A stretch of 64,000 nucleotides of DNA from NCBI GenBank assembly GCA_020444065.1, contig JAHLLQ010000003.1:62001-126000 (forward strand), read 5' to 3'. Shown in pieces: positions 56,115 through 63,017 of this stretch (the stretch's first letter is position 1; every line of letters begins with the position of its first letter). The notes under the pieces were generated by a model. It ran no database searches and had not been told where the DNA came from. It was given only the letters and a program-made list of their open reading frames with translations. The position numbers were made by a program, and so were the translations under genes. Source of the DNA: a bacterium (GTDB taxonomy: Bacteria > Sumerlaeota > Sumerlaeia > SLMS01 > JAHLLQ01).

Positions 56115-57235
56115 CGCTGTTCGCGCGCTTTCTCGCGCAGGTAAGCACGTTCGTGGCGGCCGTAATCGTCGCGCATTTTCTCCCACGATTTCAGGATGGC
56201 CGTTTCGAGTTCTTCGGCGGTGACGACGTCGTTGGTCAGCGTTCGCGCGAGCACCGGCAGGGCGTCGTCCAGCCAGCGTCCGATGTAGGTGAAGAGGAAC
56301 TCGCGTTTGTGCTGCGCCCGTCGATGATGAGACCAGAGGGCGATGACGAAGCCCTGGCCGATCAGCAGGGGGATGAGAACGCCCACGACGGCGCCGGCGC
56401 TCTCGGGCATGGCTTCGGCGAGGAATGTCCCGAGTCCGATTCCACGCCACAGAAAGTAGGAGCCAATCACGGCCAACACGTAAAGAACGATGATCGTCAC
56501 GCCGACCGAGAAGATGGTTCGGAGGCCTTCGTTGAGTTGCTTCTTGAAGTAGGCGCCGCGTTCGCGTGCGGCGCCGAAGGTTGCGGCGACGACCATGCGG
56601 CGGAAGTGCTTGAGGAAGAAGTTCGCGACAAGCCGCAATGCGATCGGAAATGCAACGGCGATCAGCATCACGTAGGTGAGTGCCCAGGCGACTCCGACGG
56701 GATTGAATTGCGAGGCGTACCCGATCCCGAGTGCCGGCAGGACCGCGAGCGCGAACCAGACGGTGGCGAGCGCGTGCCAGTAGAGGAGAAAGCCGCAGCC
56801 GACGGATTCGGCGATATCGCGGCGCGCGATGGGGATCTGCCACAGATCGAGAAACGCGGATTGGCGGACGCGTCCATTGAAGAAGACCTGCCGATAGGAG
56901 GCGGGCATTCCCATGGATTCGATGAAGCGGTTCTGAACGGCTTGCGCGGCGATGTAGACGACCCACGGGATCCATCCGCCCAGTGCGAGGAGAAGCCCCG
57001 GTCGGGTCGACATGATCAGCGCCGGGATGGCGACTGTCATCAGCGTGACAACGCTGAGAAGGAGGAGGACGCGGAAGGTGCGTTTCCAAAGCGGGATCGA
57101 TTTGCGACGGACTTCGAAGGCGGCGTAGACGGCGTTGTATTGCAGTTCGTTGAGTTCGGGGAACAGCCATCTCCACCATCGCGGAATGTGCGACAGGTCG
57201 GCGATCGGAAGTCTGGGTTGTTGATAGGCCGACAT
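56111..57235 (-). CDS. Array member M5
   Basis: 374 residues from ATG 57235; the M4 stop lies 14 bases upstream, so this is a short gap rather than an overlap. The N-terminus is of the second type: LPIADLSHIPRWWRWLFPEL then NELQYNAVYAAFEVRRK. Central motif AFLDLWQIPIARRDIAESVG. C-terminus IGRWLDDALPVLARTLTNDV then AEELETAILKSWEKMRDDYG. Confidence 0.88.
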   Translation of the reverse strand: MSAYQQPRLPIADLSHIPRWWRWLFPELNELQYNAVYAAFEVRRKSIPLWKRTFRVLLLLSVVTLMTVAIPALIMSTRPGLLLALGGWIPWVVYIAAQAVQNRFIESMGMPASYRQVFFNGRVRQSAFLDLWQIPIARRDIAESVGCGFLLYWHALATVWFALAVLPALGIGYASQFNPVGVAWALTYVMLIAVAFPIALRLVANFFLKHFRRMVVAATFGAARERGAYFKKQLNEGLRTIFSVGVTIIVLYVLAVIGSYFLWRGIGLGTFLAEAMPESAGAVVGVLIPLLIGQGFVIALWSHHRRAQHKREFLFTYIGRWLDDALPVLARTLTNDVVTAEELETAILKSWEKMRDDYGRHERAYLREKAREQR

Positions 57236-57249
57236 GGTTTGGGGTTTCC

Positions 57250-58356
57250 CTATTCGATCCTTCGGTAGTGTTCCCAGCGTCTGACGACTTGTTGCTTGTA
57301 TTCCCAGGGCTCGACGATGTCTCCCGCATCGACCCGGGCCAAGAGGGGGAGGACGTCGGAGAGCCACATGGCATGGCGCTCGAGGACCTGCGCCGTTCGC
57401 TTTCGATGCTTTCGGAGGATCAGGATCAGAAGAGAGGTTATTGTCGCTGTGACAATGAGTGGGGGAATGGTGCTTAGAAGGATATACTGGCCGAGGGGTG
57501 TTTCTTTCCCGGAAGGCGACGCTGCGAACTGCTGCAGTGCGCGCATGAGATTCGGAGCATAGGCGATAGAGAATGGAATCAGCAATGCGATAGGGAGTAG
57601 GAGGGCGATCAGGAGTCCCATCTTCGTTGTGGGGTCCTTCCTGGCGAATTCGACAACCCCGATCTTGCTTTCTGTGCCGGTTACGCAGCGGCAGCCTTTG
57701 GAGATTGAAATCACAGCGGCGACGTGTTTGCAGTGCGATTTTGAGTCTCGTTGGATCGATGTTTTCAGCATAGTCAGATGAAAGACGGGTATGCAGACGA
57801 TCGGGACGAGCGCCCAGGCGAGAATGTGGAATTCTATTCCGCCCCAGTATATCAATGCACCAGTGGCCCCTGCGGCGAGGATTAATGCGACGGCGCAATT
57901 GAATCGCCAGTCTGCGATCTTCTCGAGGCCGGCAAGAACGAGAATGTCACGAGGGGAAGGGGCAGTGAGGAGGAATTCAGCGAGTGGAGAATCCGCCTCA
58001 TCGGCTTTCTTCAGAAGTTCCGAATACGAGCACGGAATCTTCGGAGACTTCTTCTCGGCGAGAGAAAAATACAGCAGCAGAGCCGCGATAACTGGCAGGG
58101 ACTCCAGGATAATCCCGCGTGGGAAGAAATGGTGCATCGTCAGTGAGATCATCACCCAGATAAGAATCGGCATGAGCCATGAGGCAAGACGTCTCAGAAA
58201 GTCGGCCGTGTATCCAGTACTTCGGCGGCGGATTTCGAAGGCGGCGTAGACGGCGTTGTATTGCAGGTCGTTGAGCTCGGGGAACAGCCATCTCCACCAT
58301 CGCGGAATGTGCGACAGGTCGGCGATGACTTTGCGGGCTCCCTCCGGCTCGGTCAT
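57250..58356 (-). CDS. Array member M4
   Basis: 368 residues from ATG 58356, overlapping M3's stop as ATGA. The N-terminus is of the same type as M5 (VIADLSHIPRWWRWLFPELN, DLQYNAVYAAFEIRRR), suggesting that M4 and M5 arose by duplication. Central motif PLAEFLLTAPSPRDILVLAG. A cysteine-bearing loop (SKGCRCVTGTESK) is unique to this member. C-terminus HAMWLSDVLPLLARVDAGDI. Confidence 0.88.
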   Translation of the reverse strand: MTEPEGARKVIADLSHIPRWWRWLFPELNDLQYNAVYAAFEIRRRSTGYTADFLRRLASWLMPILIWVMISLTMHHFFPRGIILESLPVIAALLLYFSLAEKKSPKIPCSYSELLKKADEADSPLAEFLLTAPSPRDILVLAGLEKIADWRFNCAVALILAAGATGALIYWGGIEFHILAWALVPIVCIPVFHLTMLKTSIQRDSKSHCKHVAAVISISKGCRCVTGTESKIGVVEFARKDPTTKMGLLIALLLPIALLIPFSIAYAPNLMRALQQFAASPSGKETPLGQYILLSTIPPLIVTATITSLLILILRKHRKRTAQVLERHAMWLSDVLPLLARVDAGDIVEPWEYKQQVVRRWEHYRRIE

Positions 58357-59522
58357 TGGGGCGACGATCTCCTGGCGGCAAAGAATCGCCGCAGGATGTT
58401 TCGTTCTCGGCGGCGCGCTTTGCGGGCGCGTTTGTACTCCCGGTCGAGGGCAAGCCAGGTATCGAGAATCTCGACTTTGAACTCCTGGTCGGTAATCGTG
58501 TCGCCGGCCAGGGTGCGCGCCATCATGGCCTGGGCGCGGTCCATCCACGCGGCGTACCGATCGATCGACAATCGAAGGGTTTCGTATCCGTTGCGATGCG
58601 ATCGCCAGAGGGCGAAGCTGATGGCGATGTTCGCGATCACTGCGGCGACGACGGCCATCACTTGCCATGCGGTCATGGGGATGCTCTCGAGCAGATCGAT
58701 GATCGGAGAGCGAGGCGTCAAGGCACTGAGGAGGGCATCGATCAGGAAGATGGCAATCAACACGGTGGGAATAATGGCGATGAAGAAGAGAATTCCGATG
58801 GCGAGTTTCTTCAGGCCGTCGAGGAAGGTTGATCGAAAGAGTTGACTGCGTTGTTTGGCGGCGACGGCGAGTTGATTCAGGAAGCCCTGGCGGAAAAACT
58901 CGACCTGGCCTTCGGCGGCGCCGCGCACCAGCATGGGGTACAAGAGGACGGCAATCGGCACGCAGTAGAGGCCGAGGAGGAATGGAATCGCAATGCCGCG
59001 CAGGACCAGAACAAACAGTCCCGCCAGGACGCCGAGCATCAGGGTCGCGAAGAGATAAGCGCCGCCGCGGGAACGGTAAGCGCGGCTCATGAGTTCGGTG
59101 AGGACGTCGCGGCCGCTGACCGGGGTCATCCAGAGGTCGAGGTAGAATTGCGTGCGGATGCCGGCGGGTGAGACGACTTTGCGATAGGTCGACGGCATGC
59201 TGGTGGGGCGCTCGATGCGGACGTTGATGAGGGCCGCTCCGATTGCGCCGAGGATCAGCGACCAGAAAGCGACGTCCAACGCGACGCCGAGGTCTTTGTA
59301 GATGCTCGAGATGAACGGGGCGCTGGCGGCGCAGAGGACCCAGGCGAACGTCAGGATGCGCCGACGGCGGCGGGAGCGCGCGTCGAGTTGTTCGCGGCGC
59401 ACTTCAAAGGCGGCGTAGAGGCCGTTGTCCGCGAGCCACTCGATTTCGGGAAACAGCCGCCGCCACCACGCGGGAAAGCCGGATAGGTCGTTCAACGGTT
59501 CGTGTTGGGGATCGCGGTCCAT
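58353..59522 (-). CDS. Array member M3
   Basis: 389 residues, ATG 59522 with GAGG seven bases upstream; M2's stop is 32 bases upstream. N-terminus PLNDLSGFPAWWRRLFPEIE. Central motif FYLDLWMTPVSGRDVLTELM, the best-preserved form in the array. C-terminus YAAWMDRAQAMMARTLAGDT, then DQEFKVEILDTWLALDREYK and an Arg-rich tail. Confidence 0.9.
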   Translation of the reverse strand: MDRDPQHEPLNDLSGFPAWWRRLFPEIEWLADNGLYAAFEVRREQLDARSRRRRRILTFAWVLCAASAPFISSIYKDLGVALDVAFWSLILGAIGAALINVRIERPTSMPSTYRKVVSPAGIRTQFYLDLWMTPVSGRDVLTELMSRAYRSRGGAYLFATLMLGVLAGLFVLVLRGIAIPFLLGLYCVPIAVLLYPMLVRGAAEGQVEFFRQGFLNQLAVAAKQRSQLFRSTFLDGLKKLAIGILFFIAIIPTVLIAIFLIDALLSALTPRSPIIDLLESIPMTAWQVMAVVAAVIANIAISFALWRSHRNGYETLRLSIDRYAAWMDRAQAMMARTLAGDTITDQEFKVEILDTWLALDREYKRARKARRRERNILRRFFAARRSSPQ

Positions 59523-59554
59523 CGGGGAGCCTCGGCGTCGCGTCGCACTGTGCT

Positions 59555-60691
59555 CTAGGGAGTTTTACCCGGGTGGGGATTGTCGTCGACCGGAATTTTT
59601 CTACGGGGGTCTAGGATGTCGCGCTTGTACTCCTCTGCATCGATGATGTCGCCGGACAGGGCTCGGACCATCATGGTTCGTGCGCGATCCAGAAAGGCGA
59701 TTCTGTCAGGATCAAGGTCTTCCATAGCCTTGCGAGAGCGGGCACGGTGAATTCCAACAAGCGTGCTGCAGATGGCAGTCTCGACTACGGCGCCAATCGT
59801 GATCACGATCGCTGCCAATGTGTCATGGGGAAGGCTCGCAGAGGCATTCCAGAGGTACTCGAAGAGCTGCATGGCTCCGAGAACAAGCAGACTGACAACA
59901 AGCATGATTGGAATAGGCATAATGAGAATCCACCGGGAGCGTCCCGGCCGTGGGGCGTGCGATTTCACCAAACCTCGAACTTTGTTCTTCAGGTGGGGGA
60001 CAATGTTCCCTGTGCGGCGAGGCAACTCGGACTGCAGGTAGTATGTGTAGGGGCCGCCGTCTGGGCTGCTGACGTTGCGTACGATTACAGGGAAGAGACA
60101 GAGCCAGAATGGTATGGAGGCGACCTCGACCCAGAGGATAATTGGCGAATACTGGAAGCGCGCCCACAGAAGCAAGAAGCCAAGCATCATGAGGCAGATG
60201 TAGGCCGTGCATAACTCGAGCCAGTAACGTAGGATGTGGCCGCGCGCAGCGTTCAAGATGTCACGGCTCTGGATAGCGCTCAGCCAAAGATCGACTTCGT
60301 AACGGACGATGACTTCCGGATTGCTGAAGGGTGGAAAGAGCGTGGTTGGGATTCCGCGGGAGCGCAATTGGCGGAAGTTGATTGCCGCAACGCCGAGGAG
60401 GTAGAAGACGCAGATGGTGAGGGCTTCGAGCAGCAACTCGGAAAGGCTTCGAATCTCGTTGATGTGTCCGGTCATATACACCGCGAGTCCCACAACAAAG
60501 CCGAGTGAGAACAAGAAGGTCGCCGCGCGTCGAAATGTGCGATGCCGAGACTGCATCTGCCGGCGCCGAACTTCGAGTGCCGCGAAGAGGGGGTTATCCG
60601 CCAGCAGTTCGATTTCGGGAAACAGCCGACGCCACCAACGCGGGAAGACGGAGAGGTCGTTGAGGGGTTCTGAGGTTTCGCGGCGGCTCAT
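59555..60691 (-). CDS. Array member M2
   Basis: 378 residues, ATG 60691 overlapping M1's stop as ATGA. N-terminus MSRRETSEPLNDLSVFPRWW then RRLFPEIELLADNPLFAALE. Central motif RYEVDLWLSAIQSRDILNAA. C-terminus RIAFLDRARTMMVRALSGDI, then DAEEYKRDILDPRRK. About six membrane segments. Confidence 0.9.
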   Translation of the reverse strand: MSRRETSEPLNDLSVFPRWWRRLFPEIELLADNPLFAALEVRRRQMQSRHRTFRRAATFLFSLGFVVGLAVYMTGHINEIRSLSELLLEALTICVFYLLGVAAINFRQLRSRGIPTTLFPPFSNPEVIVRYEVDLWLSAIQSRDILNAARGHILRYWLELCTAYICLMMLGFLLLWARFQYSPIILWVEVASIPFWLCLFPVIVRNVSSPDGGPYTYYLQSELPRRTGNIVPHLKNKVRGLVKSHAPRPGRSRWILIMPIPIMLVVSLLVLGAMQLFEYLWNASASLPHDTLAAIVITIGAVVETAICSTLVGIHRARSRKAMEDLDPDRIAFLDRARTMMVRALSGDIIDAEEYKRDILDPRRKIPVDDNPHPGKTP

Positions 60692-61863
60692 TTTGGCAGG
60701 AGTCTCCGGCAAAGTGAGAATACTCTGCGATGCAGGCGGCGGCGGCGGACGCGTTCGCGGGCTGCGATATGGTACTCTTTGTATGCTTCCTCGGTGGCGC
60801 CATAGACTTCGGCCATGAATTCTTCGCAATCAATCGTGTCGCCTGCGAGTGCGCGCACGAGCAAGGCACGAAGGTGGTCGAAGGACTGGCTCGCGGCGTC
60901 GAGGCGTTCGAGAAAGTCCTGTTCGCTGTCTCGGGACACCGGCCAGAAGTTCCAGCAGAAGATCGCCTCGAGTGAAAGCAGGATTCCCCATCCGATTTGC
61001 TGCCACGTGGCGGACGACCAGCCGACCATCATTTCCCAGATCGTTTGGCCGTCGAATGTCATCTTGAAGACGGTCGCATTGATTAGGAAGACAATGACAA
61101 TAGCTACGGCGTATCCGGCTAATACCAGGGCGCCGGCTTTGATCTGAATATGATTTCCCCTGCGCTCGACGGCTTTCGCATGCCCAGTCATTCTTGCCAA
61201 GTGCGTGACGTGGCTCTTCCGAAGATTGCCAATCGGCACCATCGTCCTGTAGCGGATCCAAGCTGGAAGAGAGATCAGCACGATGGGCAATACGGCCAGG
61301 GCCAACACGGTGATGCTCAAGATAGAGATCTGGTGAAGTCTCCAAATTGCGTAAAGTGGAAGAGACGCGAGGGAAACCGCGAGTATGGCAACATTTCCCA
61401 CAACTTCTTTGTAAACCTCTGCTGCCGACATCATCAGGATATCGCGCGACGTGATCGGTGCCAGCCAGAGGTCCTGGTAGTACTCGGTATGCATGTCTTT
61501 GTGCCCAAACAACTGTCGGAAGTTGGGCGGGACTTCGTTGGGCCGCCTCGCCCTGATCGCGATGATTGCCCGGACGCACAATCCGGTCAGAACAATTCCC
61601 ACGAGGATGAAGAGTGCGAGTTCCCAGCCGAAGAGGAAGGTCAGGGCGATCTCGATAGTCAGTGTGCCGGCGCCGAGCGCGATGATCCACGCGGGAGTTT
61701 CCTGGTGGCGGCGGTGGCGTTTGATTTGTTCGCGGCGCACGGCGAATGCGGCGTAGACCGGGTTGTCCGCGAGAAGTTCGATTTCGGGAAACAGGCGCCG
61801 CGTCCACCTCGGGAAGGTGGAAAGGTCGTTGAGCGGTTCTGTGGGTACTCCCCCGGTTGCCAT
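60688..61863 (-). CDS. Array member M1: first gene of the eleven-paralog membrane array
   Basis: 391 residues from ATG 61863, with GAGG seven bases upstream. The plan of the whole family is clear here. Residues 9-27 carry PLNDLSTFPRWTRRLFPE. An amphipathic helix follows at about 28-50 (EIELLADNPVYAAFAVRREQ). Two membrane segments at about 58-103 precede the motif YQDLWLAPITSRDIL at 129-143. Four further segments follow, then the C-terminal module (DHLRALLVRALAGDTIDCEE) and a basic end (RRRRLHRRVFSLCRRLLPK). This matches the topology of ABC-2-type permeases, in which a coupling helix lies between spans 2 and 3, but no ATPase is nearby. Function unknown. Confidence 0.9.
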   Translation of the reverse strand: MATGGVPTEPLNDLSTFPRWTRRLFPEIELLADNPVYAAFAVRREQIKRHRRHQETPAWIIALGAGTLTIEIALTFLFGWELALFILVGIVLTGLCVRAIIAIRARRPNEVPPNFRQLFGHKDMHTEYYQDLWLAPITSRDILMMSAAEVYKEVVGNVAILAVSLASLPLYAIWRLHQISILSITVLALAVLPIVLISLPAWIRYRTMVPIGNLRKSHVTHLARMTGHAKAVERRGNHIQIKAGALVLAGYAVAIVIVFLINATVFKMTFDGQTIWEMMVGWSSATWQQIGWGILLSLEAIFCWNFWPVSRDSEQDFLERLDAASQSFDHLRALLVRALAGDTIDCEEFMAEVYGATEEAYKEYHIAARERVRRRRLHRRVFSLCRRLLPK

Positions 61864-61942
61864 GGGTTGCCTCGGCGGGCGGTGCGGATGGATGCACCAT
61901 GACCCGCAAGGTTTCTACGGCCGGGAACGCGTGTTTATTCAG

Positions 61943-62869
61943 TCACGGCGTCGGTTCTTCGCGCTCGAGACGGTCGAGCAGCGCGCGCCGGCCGGCTTCC
62001 CATTTCTCTTCGCGCAGCGTGCGGGCGATGTCGTCGCGCACGTCCTCCAGCGGTGTGACTGTTGCCGACATGTCGGAGAGTTTCTGGACGATGAAGACGC
62101 CGCGGTTCGTCGTGACGGTTCCGGTGTCGCCGACGCCGAGGGAAAAGGCGAGGTCTTCGAGCGCGGGGCTGTATGTTCCCTCGGAGAAGGGCTCGATGTC
62201 GCCGCCGTTTTCGCGCGAGGGGTGCTGGCTGACTTCGGCGGCGATGGAGGCGAAGGATTCGCCGGCGTCGAGGCGATCCATGACGGCCTGGCCCTCGGTG
62301 GCCGTGGAGACGAGGATCAGGCGGATCTTGACGCGGCGGGGCTGGCGGTACTTGTCGATGTCTGCCTGATAGCGCGCGCGGATTTCGCCGTCGGTGACGA
62401 CGAGGCTGTCCTTGTTTGCTTCGGCCAGGACGAGGTCGGCGAGCACGCTGCGGAGGGACTGGCGCGCGCGGGTTTCGAAGGCTTTGTCTTCCATCAGGCC
62501 GCTATCGCGCAGGTAGCCGAGCAGCAGCAGGTCGTCGCGCAAATCGCGGCGATAGGCTTCTTCCGAACCGTCCTCCGAGTGGGCGTCCATGTAGCGCTCG
62601 AGCCCGCTGGTGTATTCCTGCGGAGTGACGACCAGGCCGTCGAGTTCGATGGCGACGTCGCGGGGGCGCGTTTCGTCTTCGCTGAGAAAAAGGCCCGGCC
62701 AGTGATGGTCGGCGGGCGCACGGTGGGGGATGGGCGTTGGTGTCGGCTGGACGACCACCGGTGTTGGCGTGGGCGTGGGCGTGGGTTCGACACGCACGGG
62801 TTCGACGGGGCGACAGGACGTGAGCAACAGGAGGGCGAGCAGCGCGGGGCAGAGGAACCGGATCATCAT
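61943..62869 (-). CDS. Parvulin-type peptidyl-prolyl isomerase lipoprotein (PpiC/PrsA/SurA-like)
   Basis: About 308 residues. A lipoprotein signal ends in LLLLTSC (Cys near residue 18), followed by a Pro/Thr-rich linker (PTPTPTPTPVVVQPTPTP). A helical chaperone part comes next (SEEAYRRDLRDDLLLLGYLR). The rotamase domain then spans about residues 180-285: VKIRLILVSTATEGQAVM, FASIAAEVSQHPSRENGGDI and YSPALEDLAFSLGVGDTGTV are parvulin hallmarks. Such proteins help fold exported proteins outside the inner membrane. It sits 79 bases upstream of the array on the same strand and may share its promoter. Confidence 0.9.
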   Translation of the reverse strand: MMIRFLCPALLALLLLTSCRPVEPVRVEPTPTPTPTPVVVQPTPTPIPHRAPADHHWPGLFLSEDETRPRDVAIELDGLVVTPQEYTSGLERYMDAHSEDGSEEAYRRDLRDDLLLLGYLRDSGLMEDKAFETRARQSLRSVLADLVLAEANKDSLVVTDGEIRARYQADIDKYRQPRRVKIRLILVSTATEGQAVMDRLDAGESFASIAAEVSQHPSRENGGDIEPFSEGTYSPALEDLAFSLGVGDTGTVTTNRGVFIVQKLSDMSATVTPLEDVRDDIARTLREEKWEAGRRALLDRLEREEPTP

Positions 62870-62971
62870 GGGGGCTACGAGATTCCTGGGGGAAGTCTGA
62901 CGGCTTGCACCGCCATTGGTCACTAAAGCGGGGGCATGGCGGGAAAGCAACCCTTTCGGATAGAGAAGAGC

Positions 62972-63017
62972 GGTGGCCAGTGACAAGTGGCCAGTGACGG
63001 GTGGTTGATGGCGGGTG
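62972..63017 (+). repeat. Heptamer tandem repeat AGTGRCN, copy near 63.0 kb
   Basis: The plus strand reads GGTGGCC, AGTGACA, AGTGGCC, AGTGACG, then degenerates (GGTGGTT, GATGGCG). It ends exactly at the stop of the methyltransferase gene. It shares its heptamer family with 42918-42949. Confidence 0.6.

Noticed and set aside
60830-61909. 359-residue minus-strand frame over M1
   Set aside because: Shadow of the M1 gene in another frame; no hydrophobic segments or family features.
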